Below, piece by piece: positions 49,001 to 61,372 of a stretch of DNA of 64,000 nucleotides. Location: assembly GCF_036711975.1 (NCBI RefSeq), contig NC_091967.1:6882001-6946000 (forward strand), written 5' to 3'. The stretch is from Onthophagus taurus. Lineage: Eukaryota; Arthropoda; Insecta; Coleoptera; Scarabaeidae. The notes beneath the pieces are model-generated. The model was not told the origin of the DNA. It saw only the letters and a program-made list of their open reading frames with translations, and did no database searches. Position 1 is the stretch's first letter, and each line of letters begins with the position of its first letter. The translations under genes and the position numbers were made by a program.

Positions 49001-50935
49001 ATCTGGCTATTGAAGTGCTGTATTAGCCCTCCATACTCAAGTATACTGAATTTAAAGCGTAACGTTACTGTAGTGGTTGAGAAAAGATCAAATTCTAATT
49101 GCAAAATTTTTATCTCCATAATTTAATTCATTAATTATGAAAATTGTTTGCGTAAAAACCCGTTCTGCAAGTATGATAATTTTCGTAAAGAAATATTGAT
49201 TGATTTGAGCCGTCAGCCACTTGGTTGTTAACGAGCCGGTGGTATTTAATTACTCGTGAAGCGGTTGATTTCATTATCCGACAATCATCTGCGTATGATT
49301 TGTGGGTGGTTGTAAAAGACAGCAGAACAGATTTAGAGAAGATGAGGATTAAGGTGATTTGTAGAATTATTGAGTGGGTGGAGGGTTGAAAGAGGGATGA
49401 TATCGCCTGGAGTACAAATTTCTAACATAGATATATAAAGAAAGAAAAATGTATGAATATTCTCCTAAATGACAAAAAAACATAATGGAGCATCTTAGGT
49501 ATGTGCAAGAAAGTCTGAAAAATCTTGGATCACTGGTAAACCTGTAAGAAATAATGTGTTAAGGTAGAAATTGAAGAAAAGAAATTTGGGTTATGTTGAG
49601 TGAGAAAATTGACGTAGTAAAAATAGCAAAAGTATGTTTAATGAATATGTTTAAGCTAGTATACCTTGTACTTACCGATCATGAGTAGATACTGTCAGAA
49701 GTCAGGGAATTGAGACTAGAGAAGTCAAAGGTGCGATATAATAACTCATACCATCTGCAAACTTGCCACATTTTCTTCGTTCAAAATGACCACCAGTATT
49801 TCCTGTGTTAATTTCAAAGCCGAATTTTGCAGCTTCGTTACTCCATATTACACATCCAACGTTCACGTTCCATCATAATTGCCCGTCATGTTCGCTGCCA
49901 CTACGGCAGCTTTCAAAAGTCGAATTTGCGTTTCCCTTAGGTATTGCGAATGCTGTCTATTACATGCGAGTTGTCTTTTTAATGAGATACAAACATGTCT
50001 TCAATAAATTTTTTTGAAAATTCATAACACCCGACATTGATGAATTAAATTTCGATGTTTTTATCTTCATCCGAAAGCTTCGTCCAATAAATATTTTAAG
50101 TTAGGTTCCACGTCAACGTTTACTTAGAATATGAACAGACGATGTATAAATTTGCACCTGTGCACGACGCGCCACTAAGAGCACACAATTTTTATTAAGT
50201 AATCTCATGAAAACCAGTGAAAACGATGTAATTCACCTCGACGTCTTCATGAAAATAAGAACAGAAAAAAAGAAAATGAACAAGGCTTCCCGACAACGTC
50301 GGCACCTGCTGCTAATGAAACTAACCCAACCGTTATTTCGCTCTTGGTCCGAATCCAATCAAAAGTGTAAATTTACCCCGGTTTTAATTGCACGAAACTA
50401 AAGTCAAAAGAGGAGTAGAAGGCAAAAACTCAACTCAGACTTTCTGATTACGTTGCCTTGTTTGAATTCGGTCATAAACAAGAAAACCTCTTACTTAAAT
50501 TATCACAAAAATCTTATAAATTTCGGTTTGTTGTCAAATTCAAGAGGTTTTTGCGTTGACGCGTTTTATCGAGGGGTGTGTTACGAATGCGAAGTGACGT
50601 CAATTAGGTACGCAAGGGATTTTACGTCAAGAACGCACGTGCCAATTACCCGTCGATAAAATAAAAAGCTTCAGCCGCCGTGACGTACTCTTGCGATGAA
50701 TGCGAATGCACAAATATACGCCCAGGACAACGGCAGTTCTGCTTTTGACAGCTTATCCCCAACGGAAAAGTACCGAAGTGGTCGTTCACTCGCTATTTCC
50801 ATTTACGCAAACGTAATATGCACGAAATTGAATATAGAAATAATATTGGTACGTATTTTAAAAATAAATAAAAAAAAAACGACAATCATAAGATGTGATA
50901 ATCTATTATTAACAAAAGGAAGTTTATTCTAGTAG
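46016..50935. other. Gene-free stretch
   Basis: AT-rich with GC-richer patches at 46900-47130, 48000-48180 and 48700-49000. An exact POU octamer ATGCAAAT occurs at about 48573-48580. No coding sequence recognised. Confidence 0.35.
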
Positions 50936-51135
50936 AGAATTAGCGGTGCGGTATTAGATAGGGTAAATCCGGAAACAGACGCGCTCGTTCACGAACGCCT
51001 TCGAAGCCTACAATAACGCGCGCTTCGCCTAGAGCACCTAATAAGTCTCGCGGCGCCTTTAATTTGCATAATGCCCACGTGCAATCTCGACACAAAGGAC
51101 ACACTGAAGTGGAACTTAGCTCTAATCTCGTAGCT
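50936..51135. promoter_or_regulatory. GC-rich island with octamer-like site and CACGTG E-box
   Basis: Within about 30 bases (near 51055-51085) it has TTTAATTTGCATAATGCCCA followed by CACGTG. The flanks are rich in CGCG (ACGCGCGCTTCGCC). High local GC and clustered sites suggest a conserved control element; not proven. Confidence 0.3.
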
Positions 51136-51243
51136 GGCAGGCTCTGATCCTCAACCTCATTCCAAACACCTAATATATACTAAGAGCTTTTTTAATCACT
51201 TCACGATATTTACATCAATTATGCACTAAGAGAAAATATATGG

Positions 51244-52452
51244 TCAGTATGCATTTTTCAAGAAGGTCTAATTACCCTAACTTACAACATGTATAAAAAA
51301 AGAATATTCTTTATTAATAATACTTATCATACAACTTAAGATAATAATGATGAAGTTATTTATGAATAACATAATATTATATATTAATGAATAACTTCAT
51401 CATTATTATCTTAAGTTAGAAGAATATTTAAGTTTACAAATGTATAAGATGAAACGTTAATTTAAATAACTTCATCATTATTATCTTAAGTTATACAAGT
51501 GCCTCTCGTAACTGGTTCGTTAGAACTTTTTTAGGTTCCTCTTGATGGGCATTATGTTTGTTAGGAATCTCTCATTAAGTGTTCGACACGTCCTGTCCAA
51601 AAGTTTATTACATTCGCCATCAATACAAAATAAATTTCAAAAATCGGCGCTGGGATAATCTGCCATGATGACTTACACCCGTCGTCAAATGTAACTAATG
51701 ACAGCAATATTACAAACATGGACCAAAAACTGTCAAAATTCCATGGCTTTCTAATAAAAAAACCTACATTCCGTGCATGTTTTGATAAAGTTCTCAATAC
51801 GAGGGAAACTACATTAAATAGGTACAGGAATGTTCATAGATAATTTGTAGAGAATTAAATTCCCTTTCTGATAGGCTAAAAAATATGGAATATTCCATTT
51901 ATAATTTTCGACTTTCTCGCCATTGAATATGGAAAAACAGTAATTCAATTTTTGACCATCCTATATAAGCTACTCCGATACAACAAATGACAATCAACAT
52001 CTGAATAGCAATCGTGTCAATGTAGATCTTTTTTGAATGAACGCAGGCTGAGATATGGGGTTTTAAAGAGCATGTTGAAATTTACCAAAAAAAGCTTAAA
52101 ACCAAATTAACTCGAAAACGAAAAGCGCTAGGTACCAATAACTTTGATCAAAGTCAACTGTGTAATAAAAACTATAGCATTCCATTTAAAATAACGAAGT
52201 TATGGTCTACTTCCGGTAGTGGAACCTGAAAAAGTTCTCACAAACCTGTTTCGTGAGACACCCTGTATGATAAGTATTATTAATAAACAATATTTAAGTT
52301 TACAAATGTATAAGATGAAACGTTAATTTAAATAACTTCATCATTATTATCTTAAGTTATATAAGTATTATTAATAAAGAATATTAAAGTTATACTCTTT
52401 TTATACATGTTGTAAATTAAGGTAATTAGACCTTCTTGAAATATGCATACTG
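51244..52452. repeat. Large AT-rich inverted repeat complex with a ~760-bp core
   Basis: The left end (about 51246-51362: CAGTATGCATTTTTCAAGAAGGTCTAATTA.CCT, AACATGTATAAAAA, AAGAATATTCTTTATTAATA, AACTTAAGATAATAATGATG) reappears in reverse complement on the right (about 52266-52452). A second inverted arm (CATCATTATTATCTTAAGTT with TAAGTTTACAAATGTATAAG) lies at 51400-51495 and 52285-52360. The core ends TTCGTGAGACACCCTGTAT at 52250-52268. No transposase seen. Confidence 0.8.
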
Positions 52453-52775
52453 AATTAAATTAACGTTTCATCTTAAACGTTTGTAAACTTAAATATTCTT
52501 TATTAATAATACTTATCATATAACTTAAGATAATATTGATGAAGTTATTTAAATTAATGTTTCATCTTATACATTTGTAAACTTAAATATTCTTTATTAA
52601 TAATACTTGTAATACAACTTAAGATAATATTGATGAAGTTATTTAAATTAATGTTTCATCTTATACATTTGTAAACTTAAATATTCTTTATTAATAATAC
52701 TTGTAATACAACTTAAGATAATAATGATAAAGTTTTTTAAATTAACAATTCATCTTATACATTTGTAAATAACCT
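52453..52775. repeat. AT-rich tandem array, about 3.5 units of ~92 bp
   Basis: Unit: TAA.GTTTCATCTTATACATT, TGTAAACTTAAATATTCTTT, ATTAATAATACTTGTAATAC, AACTTAAGATAATA.TGATG, AAGTTATTTAAAT. Copies follow at about 52458, 52553, 52645 and a partial one from about 52737. The same units, inverted, form the arms of the adjacent inverted repeat. Confidence 0.85.
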
Positions 52776-52828
52776 TCTTTGTTAATTTTCTAAAAAAAAA
52801 AAACGGTGTATTATTAAAAAATAAAAAC

Positions 52829-53821
52829 TTAATAAAATATTACCCCCCAACTATCCATATCAATTGAATGGATCCATTCACCACCTGATTTTTTGCTTTG
52901 CGAGATAGATGATACCTTTGAAGATTTTGGAGAAATTTTAATAACACCATTTTCTATTTGAAAAGAATGAATTAAGTAATATGTAACTTAAGTACATTTA
53001 TAATACCTTTATAAATTTCAACTTTTCCTTCTTTAACCAAGAAAGAACAATAAAAAATATTTTCTACAGTAGCACCAAAATCAGACGTATCAATCACAAA
53101 ATCGTAATAATCCAACGCCTTTTTATGTTCTTTCTCATAAACTTCAATTAAAACCTTGTAGATATAAGCAATCTGATCTTCTGTTGCATCTTTTTTTTTA
53201 TTAACTACATTTATTAACTCTTTTTTTGGGGCAGTTTCTTTAGCAACTTTTTGTTTAACTTTTCTCACCTTCACTTCAGATACTTTATCGAAATCACAGG
53301 CACTATAGACAGAATTAAAGTGGATCTCATCTGGTATGATACTAGCTGCCTCTGACAAAGCCAAAAAATTTATTTTATCATTATCTGTGGATTTTAACTT
53401 TTCTATTAAAGCCAAACAAAATTCGTTACTATCATAACGAAGTGATTGTAAATCTATAACTTCTGCACATTTTGATAAAAGCTGAGTCGCTCGTGATATA
53501 ACTTGATGATCGACAATTGTTTCATCAATATTTTTAACACGATCCACAGAACGACATTGATTATGAAGATAAGAAACTTCTTCTAATACTGTTGATATCT
53601 TCTTGGTGGTAGATATTCCGGTAATGTTCGAATTATCTAAAATGTTTTGTTATGGTTAAGGTTAATTTAAAGGTTAGAAGGAATTAATGCGTTATTAATT
53701 AGTAACCTAATTCTTCTAAGTTATCCAATAGCTCCGTGTAACGTAATTTTCGTTCCGCTGTTGACATTGCCTGATTTGAACTCGAATCTACTTCGGCTAC
53801 TTCCATTTCTTCTTCATCCAT
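52829..53821 (-). CDS. Nse4: NSE4, kleisin subunit of the SMC5/6 complex
   Basis: Nuclear genome-maintenance factor; in the family it bridges SMC5 and SMC6 heads with NSE1/NSE3. Three coding exons: 53707-53821, 53007-53636 and 52829-52953, phases 1 and 1, GT/AG borders, 289 aa. The N-terminal part has the kleisin helical pattern (ERKLRYTELLDNLEEL, LEEVSYLHNQCRSVDRVKNI, HQVISRATQLLSKCAEVIDL). The C-terminal half has the NSE4_C core with ALDYYDFVIDTSDFGATVEN, IFYCSFLVKEGKVEIYK and the closing WIHSIDMDSWGVIFY, corresponding to the winged-helix that binds SMC5. The ATG at 53819-53821 is the first in frame. It is somewhat shorter than human NSMCE4A (about 385 aa). On the minus strand an AATAAA occurs at 52687-52692, within the tandem array just downstream. 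Confidence 0.9.
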
Positions 53822-56363
53822 TTTAAAAATTATTATAAGTTAATTTTCAAAGTGGTCGCCGAAAATTTTTCTACTCGTTAAAATAAACGAGTTTTGTAGT
53901 TCTATCTTATTCAGAACAAATCAAAATTACTTATTTTGTATCTTCCAAGACGTTTATTAAGATTGTGAGGTTGGTAATGGAAAAGATTAAATGTCACTAA
54001 GTTTAAATAATTTTTTTACATAATTTTCATTTCAATTACATTATATACTACTATTATACTCATTTTTTGTTTTTAATTGTTAATTATTTATTTCTATGTT
54101 AATTGGGTTACAACATAATCTCAAAACTTAGAAGATTCCTAGATGATTTAGTACCTTTATTTTTTTAAATTGGTACTGTGAAATTGACAACCTCATCACA
54201 AACAACTTTCGACTTTGAGGTTATATCGTTTTTATTTTCAATAATTATTTTCCAATGAAAATGAGTGGAAAATAAGATAAATCAAGTTAAAAACCACGTT
54301 TAAGAAAAATCGAAACGCCCGGCATAACTCAAAAGTTTCTAGTTTTAGTTTTATTTCGACGTAAAAAGTGATATAACCTAAAAATACGATTTTAATTTAC
54401 ATTCATTTTAGGCATTTTCCATCCAAGTTAGGTTTGATCCTCGTTTTTAATTCCGTAGGTAATAATCGCCCAACATGTTTCACTTTCAATCGCTTCTTGT
54501 TCGCGATTAATCTCCAGGATATTTGAACTTAATTCTATGTATAGATTGAAAATAATCAACATGCGTATGCTATTAAAACTGTCTTAAAGAGATTTGTTTT
54601 TTTAATAAAACACATTATGAAACTCACATTTTAAAATATTAGATAATATATTTACAAAAAGAACCAATACAAAGGTACAGGCAGTACGAAAATGGAATCA
54701 AATTTTATTTATCATATATCCTGCAATGTAAAATATATCATGGAATAATCACGCTTTAGATGGTTTAGTACGAAAGATAAAACAAACTATGGACATGAGA
54801 TCATAGAAATATATAAACGCACTGGTGATTCTTAAGTTAGAAGGACTAGGATGGAAAAGAAGAGGAAAGTTAAAACCCAATTACCAATTGAAAATCTTTC
54901 TTTTTAACAATGTACGAAAATAGAAATTAAAAATAAAACGACAAAAACCTATCGTAATAAATATCAGTCTCTCTCTAAGACGTAAACACACAATATGCTA
55001 TATTTTGTTCGCTACAGGCATAGATATAAAAAAATAAAAAAAGTTTGGACGACTTAAAACTTTATACATACATACATAGATAGTAGAATTTGATCATTTT
55101 TTTATTACTTATTCAAGCTCAAATAATATACAGAAGAAATCGCTTATATCTTCATCATTTGAGGATTAACTCCGAATCTATCAAATATAGTAACTAAAAG
55201 CGATTTCTACCATACCAAATGAATTATTTGTTAATCCCTTCATTTACTAGTTTAATTATTTTCACCATCGTCAAAACAATAAAATTTAATGAACATGATT
55301 TTAGGTATTATTAAGTCTCAATTACATTGAGCTGAATAAATTCACATAAATGAATGGGTCACTATATTTATAGTTAATTAATTGAATTTAACTTGTGGGT
55401 ACAAAATATCAGAATCTTTATCTTTATAAAAATGAAATTAAGCCTAATGTTTATAACCACAAACTTAATTCAGTTAACCATCTACATCTGTTTAAAAATT
55501 ATGTTCTTTGCTGTAATTTTTGCGTTAACAAAATATCAGTTTTAGTTAATTATGATAAGCTATAGTATAATATTACATCGTACAATATAATAATAGTAAT
55601 AATAATGATTTAACATTAAACCTAAAAGAAAAATTGTCACTTTATTTAATTAAATTGGATATTAAGAATATAATAGTCTTAAGGAAAACAAGGTTAAAAA
55701 ATCAGTGAGCAAGCAATAAGAATCACGTTAAACAATATTTTAAAACAGTCCACTGTTTATAATTATACATAATCTCTTTTATTCTCAATTAAAGAAAACC
55801 TAAATATGGAATATATAATATCACATTTTCGAAAATCTACATTCACAAAAACACTCAATAAAAAAAAATGAAAAGGCTTTAAAAGAAATATAAAAATAAA
55901 AAAACTGTTAGAGAAAATCTCATGTTTTAGAGGAAATGTGTGTCTTTGGTATAAAATTTGATGCCAAATAAAAATAAAAAAATAATCATAATTAATGATG
56001 TCAAGAGATTGGAAGAAAAATGTAATTAGTTTGGAAAAAAATCAAATTTTACACCAACTTCCCCCGTTTTGTTACCTTAAAATAAAAATCTCCCCTATTT
56101 TAAACTAAAAAAAAATTAAAAAACGCCTCTTTGTTCAAATCTCCTATAAAAATATAACCTTAAAAACTACTTACTCTGTTTCGGTCATGTGCACCATTTA
56201 CTCACCCTAAGTTTTGTCTTTTACGTTTCATAACCACACTAAGAAAAAAAATAGTTATGGAGCGATTACAAAAAAAATTGGTAAAAAAAATTACCAAATG
56301 TTTCAAAATTAAAAACCTCTAAATTTTCTTGGTATTTTTTGGACGAACAACTATCTATTTACA
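53822..56363. other. Intergenic, including probable attractin 3' UTR
   Basis: Very AT-rich, with many A or T runs and no coding similarity. Some of it must be the 3' UTR of the attractin gene and the short NSE4 5' flank; no distinct promoter was recognised. Confidence 0.4.
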
Positions 56364-56820
56364 CTAAAGACAACTGTCCGGGTGTTGGCTTTGGGCCTTC
56401 CGACCTTTTAAACACTTCGTGTCCGTCTTCACTTGGTCTATACTGACTCTTCTGGGATTACCCAACGTTACCAACGCGCTAGCTATTGCCAAGCCAGCCG
56501 ATTGACCTTTTACCACATATGGTTCCCCACCCGTTGGTAAACGAACGAGAAGGCTTAAAACAGCGGCCCGATTTCCATTGCACGGTTCCAAAGCAATCGG
56601 ACTTGGAGAATCGCGTTTTTTCTTCTTCGAATCAGTGACTGTTGATATTGTATTCTCATCGATTCGTTCCTTACCCTCCAATTCAACCAGCACTTGAGAA
56701 AACGGTCTGGAAGCCATTTGTTCCATTTCAACGAAGAGTCTTTGACGACGACGATACATGTCGTAACGTTGTTTAATTTTCCATAAAAATGCTGCTACCA
56801 AGAGCAACGCTAAGAAACAT
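56364..56820 (-). CDS. dsd: Attractin coding exon 4 (TM, cytoplasmic tail)
   Basis: Acceptor GATTTAG; begins CFLALLLVAAFLWKIKQ and stops at TAG 56364-56366 after ...PDSCL. Contains the conserved MASRPF and GNRAAVL motifs of the tail. Confidence 0.9.
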
Positions 56821-59800
56821 CTAAATCGAAAATGATTATAAAAGTTAAACATCAAATTAATTAAATATTGATTACTTACGATGAAAATGTAATGAAGAAC
56901 TGTTGAATGTTGAGTTTAAGATATTGAGAGAATGATATTTGTATCCAAAGTGGTGATTGGAAGTCATAAACGTATACGTAAAAAGTCGTTAAGGAAACAT
57001 TGTTCTCTTCGCCGAAATTATACTCAGACTTTAGAAACCTAGTTTTAAAATTATTAGTACAGTTATGAGCCGTGTATATTGCTTTTTCCTCTTTTGAGTT
57101 GGCTTTTCGCACCGTTACGTTCATTTTAGCCATGACGGAACACGCTATCATAAATTCAGCGTCTATATCGGGTTTGTTCGGTGAATTTTGGAAGTTGATT
57201 TGGGTATAGTGACGGTCTTCCTTCTTGGAAAGGTTGAAGGTAAACTGATAATCAATCGCCAGGGCATCTAAATTATAAATTTGTTAGTAATTTTAGAAAA
57301 ACACGTTTTTAATATTTGAATTACTGTTTTTTTTAGATTATGATAATTTTAAAGTTTTTTAATTAATTATCGTACCCAACAAAGTTTGCAACCAATATCA
57401 CAGATTGGTATTGTAACGCGACGAAAGTTCCTAAAAACCGATGGCGACAACTCATTAACTTTAAAAGCCGTTTAAAATATGTTTAGATATATTATAATAA
57501 TTAAAAAAGATTTTAAATATAAAAAAAGGTCCCTTTATTTAAAATAATTTGTAGTGACTTACCGCTTAAAGCAACCGCTAGAAACAACGATAGTTCTAAA
57601 AAGAACGGTTTCGAAAAATATAAAGGCAGCAAATAACGGTTAAAGAACAAAGAGAATACGGACAATCACAACAATAACGTTCGATCAGCTGTCAAGATCT
57701 GGTTTAAAATTATCCAAACTACTACTACATATTGAGATATGCAGCCAATATTACACAAGTCACGTGGGTTACGATAATTAATTAACACAGTGTACCTGTT
57801 ATTGCAAGATACTTACAAAAACATGATCCCTTGTTAGATGGATCTCCAGTATAATGATTTGCTTGATCACACTTTTCACAATGATCCCCAATTAAACCTT
57901 TAGTAGTACAAAAACATTTCCCGGTATCTGAATGACATTGTGTGGCATGACCGTTGCATTCGCAAGGTTGACATTTCCCGCCATTTACGGGACTTCCCCA
58001 ATAACCTGGAACACATTTTTCGCAATGTGGTCCAGTTGTTAAGTCGCTGCACGATTGGCAAACGCTAGTATTTCCCCGGCAGCTTGCGTGGCCGTTGCAT
58101 TGACATAAAGGGCAAGTAGTGAAATGCCAACGATCCGATGGACATGTATTCGATGGTAGGGATTGGGTGTGAAGTGTTGGCCCTGCATATCCACCGGGCA
58201 TACATTTTCCCAGACCGGTTTTTGATCCGTCATCGCACCAACCGCATGCTGGTTCGTCCCTACACTGTCCGCACGTTAAATAAGAACTACACTGGGATTT
58301 CTCTTCCTTTCCACCACTACGACAGGTGGTGGTTTTTGTTGTCCATTCTCGGCATTGTCCGTATGGATAACTGGAGATGTAAGCGTTTTTATCGATACAT
58401 CTTCCTTCGTTTTGGCACCATATACATTCTTCTTCGGTACAATTTAAACAGGATGTATACTCCGAGCATACTTTAGCGCATGTTGTTCGCTCACTGGGAA
58501 CTTGAGCATTACCACATCTAACTTTTCCTTCAAATTCCCAGTTACAAAACGAATTAAGGCCGCATGATGTGCATGTATGGAGTTGGTTGCAAAGAGGCGC
58601 TGGATCTGGCAAGCACGATTTCATCTCCACAATCCCCAAAAGGCTTTCTTTACAATCAGTACTGTGCGTACAATTTCCATTGCACCAAACGCAATCGTAA
58701 CTTGTTTGGACGCAAGAGGTACAATCTTGAATTCCATTACACTTTTGTTTTTTATTTAGAATACTTTGTGTGATGTCAGTTCGACTTGATATCGGACATT
58801 TACACATTGTGCACCCCGGTTCTGTTCGAGCGTCTTGAAGTTCGTACCATTTGATTGATCTATCGTTTATTGGGATGCATTTTGAGTTACTATTGTCCCA
58901 TGCACAACTAACGCCCGGTTTTTGACTTAAACATGCTGTTTGGTTTTTTAGTGCGCTACAATTTCCGGCTGTGTATTTTAAAATATCCGAAAGCATCTGT
59001 CCGTCAAATCCGCCATAAATATAAAGAGAATTTTCAAAAATTACTGCCGAATGTCCATACCTCGATAAATCAGCACTTAATTCTATAGGAATGCTTAATG
59101 TGTGCCACGAATCGCACGCGACTTCGTAAGCAAGTAATTCCGAGCTATAACATTTCGCTCTGAAACTATGAGCAGTATCATTGTGAGTATTTCCGCCAAA
59201 AATCAACATCAATCCCGGTGAAATAAACGTTGCTGTATGCAGGAATCTTACGGAAGGACCTTCGTTTAATAATCGCCAAATTCTGCTAATCGGTTCATAC
59301 GAATACAAAGCTTTACTCAACATTGAGTTTTGATTTTCAGATGAAATATATCCACCATAAACGTAAATCATCATGCTGTAGCTATCGTAAGTGGCGGTGT
59401 GACCATATCCCCCTTTAACAGGATAACCATCTGTATTTACATTATGCCACTCTCTAGTACCAAAATAGTATTCTTGAACGTTGTTCAAATAGCCATAACG
59501 AGGTGAATACCCAAAAATTACAATCATTCGATCAGATTTTTTATTACTATTCGTCACAATTGTAGCTGTGTGCCCGGATAGTTCTAAAGGACCACAAAGT
59601 AAATAACTTGCGTTGCAAGGACCAGATTTAACTGTAACGTTCTCCCAAGCTTTAGCATTAATATCAAAAGCCCATAATTCTGCTGTTGGTCCTCGGTTTC
59701 CAACTACACCGCCATAAATAAAAATCTTGTCACCATATAATACTGTAGAATGAGCATAACGTAAAGACGGACCTTCATTATAATGATGCGTTTCCCAAAC

Positions 59801-61372
59801 GTTTCCATTAAAATCATACGTATAGATAATACTGGTACTGTTAATATCATACCTTTGCCCAGCAATTATATACAGAGAATCTCTCCAAACGGCAGCTCCA
59901 TGCGACGCAGATCCGGGCGGAACAAATCCAGACGGTTGAATCGCTTCCCAATAACCGTTATCAGCCAATTGACCACAATCATCTCCTTTATACCCATTAT
60001 TACAAACGCAACCCATATGTTCGCAATACCCTCTCCCGAGATGACTATTACAACTATTTGGACATTTCTCGATATGACAAGCACTCCCACCCCATTTCCC
60101 ATCGCACGTGCATACCTTATCGATGCAGATCCCATTCCCAGAACAAACCATTCCCGAAACTTTCGAAGGACAAGCGTTTAAACGATACGTCATATTAAAA
60201 CCAGACATGTTGTAAGCGTCGTCACTGAAAAAATGGACAAGAGCCGAACCGGAAGTGGCCACAACTTCGGGTACTTTGCGAATACTGTAATCGTGTCGGT
60301 ACATTAAACCGCTGAATACAGCAAGTAAAGGCGACTCGACACTGTCTCCGTCGAAGATGTACAAATGATCCCACCCGCATTCCGTCGCAAACTCTTCCAG
60401 ATGAAAAGTTATCGTTGAGTTTGGTGCATCTATTAACCAGGAACATTTCAGGCCGATTGAATAATTACCCAAACCGTCGTGAATTGTACCGGTTGGACTT
60501 GCCAAACTGTAACAAGATTATTTTAATTTATTCATAAAGTTTAAGATTGAATTAGATTAAATTTTATAAGAAAAAATAAAAGATATAATCTCGATAATAT
60601 AGAGAGAGTATAACACCCTGTATAATGAAATAAATATCCATTACACCTGTATATTTTTAATAAACAAGAGTTTAAATGAAAATAAAGACATTAAAGGTTT
60701 AAAATTACGTTAATGACATTGAAACATTCAATTTCCTTTCAAAAACAGCTTCCATATATGTTAGAGAGCAACATAAATTCAAGCAGGTGAATTTTTTTAT
60801 AGCGTGCTTCAATTGCAATTGGAAAACCAACCGGGTCAACTGTAGAGGAAATGGATAACATAAAGATCTTTTGTTTAAATTCATTCGATGTGAAATTCCA
60901 AGCTTATTGTTAAAAAATATATATTAAACTTTTTGATAAACAAAGGGTTTTTGTTAATTCGATGATAAGATAAGATATAAAGATGAATTAATGTTAAATA
61001 CTTTATAATTCTAAGTAAGATCAAATAAACATTGAAATATAAGATAAAAATATATTTAAAATTTAAAGGTAAACATTTATATTTTAACCTAATTCGATTA
61101 AAATAAACTTCATTTAATCGTATTTACCGTATTTTTCCAGCACAAAACTGGCAATTACTTCCTTGCCATCCTTCCGAGCATACGCAGGTGTCATTGACGC
61201 ACTTTCCGTGAGGTCCGCAATCGCCGTTGTCTTGACACTTGGCGGCTACGAGCGAACATGCGGCCCCCAACACCAGCACAAAGGAGCAAAAAACGACGGC
61301 GCTCGCGTCCGGACATTTTCGTCGATACTTAGACTTGAATAGAAAGAGGAACATCTGCAGAGACTCTAGCAT
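56364..61372 (-). CDS. dsd: Attractin / distracted homologue, single-pass membrane protein
   Basis: Cell-surface type I protein of the attractin family (Drosophila distracted). Exons: 61128-61372, 57817-60506, 56880-57267 and 56364-56820; GT/AG junctions keep frame (phases 2, 1, 2), about 1259 aa. The upstream frame opens at a GTG, so I used the first ATG (61370-61372); a hydrophobic run around residues 24-43 then acts as signal peptide. Order: EGF (CQDNGDCGPHGKC..), CUB (about 83-192), two EGF (about 194-261), six kelch-like repeats (about 275-595, GGV/GGY/GGN/GGF), PSI modules (WC...C patterns), two laminin EGF, then the attractin-specific region, TM at about 1101-1123 (CFLALLLVAAFLWK) and a tail with MASRPF, IALEPCNGNRAAVLSLLVRL and GQSAGLAIASAL, which matches vertebrate attractins closely. 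The C-type lectin domain of vertebrate ATRN is absent (see findings). Exon 2 (2.69 kb) has no introns. Confidence 0.95.
56880..57267 (-). CDS. dsd: Attractin coding exon 3 (juxtamembrane region)
   Basis: Acceptor ATTTAG at 57268-57273; starts YALAIDYQFTFNLSKKEDRH, aligned by eye with the vertebrate LIDYQFTFSL..EDDRH region. Donor TCATC|GTAAGT within the TM start. Confidence 0.88.
57817..60506 (-). CDS. dsd: Attractin coding exon 2 (CUB to laminin-EGF)
   Basis: Acceptor TTACAG, donor TTTTT|GTAAGT. About 897 codons covering CUB, EGF pair, kelch propeller, PSI modules and laminin EGFs in a single exon. Confidence 0.93.
60507..61127. other. Attractin intron 1 with a repeat-end string
   Basis: 621-bp intron. 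ACACCCTGTATA at 60613-60624 matches the end of the 52-kb core element, suggesting a solo remnant of the same repeat family. Confidence 0.4.
61128..61372 (-). CDS. dsd: Attractin coding exon 1 (signal peptide, first EGF)
   Basis: Donor ATACG|GTAAAT, carrying two bases of the Arg codon into exon 2. Encodes a long leader with SKYRRKC before the hydrophobic stretch, then the EGF module CQDNGDCGPHGKC...CVC. Confidence 0.88.

Noticed and set aside
58138..58476. Plus-strand ORFs opposite attractin exon 2
   Set aside because: Shadows of a strongly coding minus-strand exon; Cys-rich codon pattern explains the open antisense frames.
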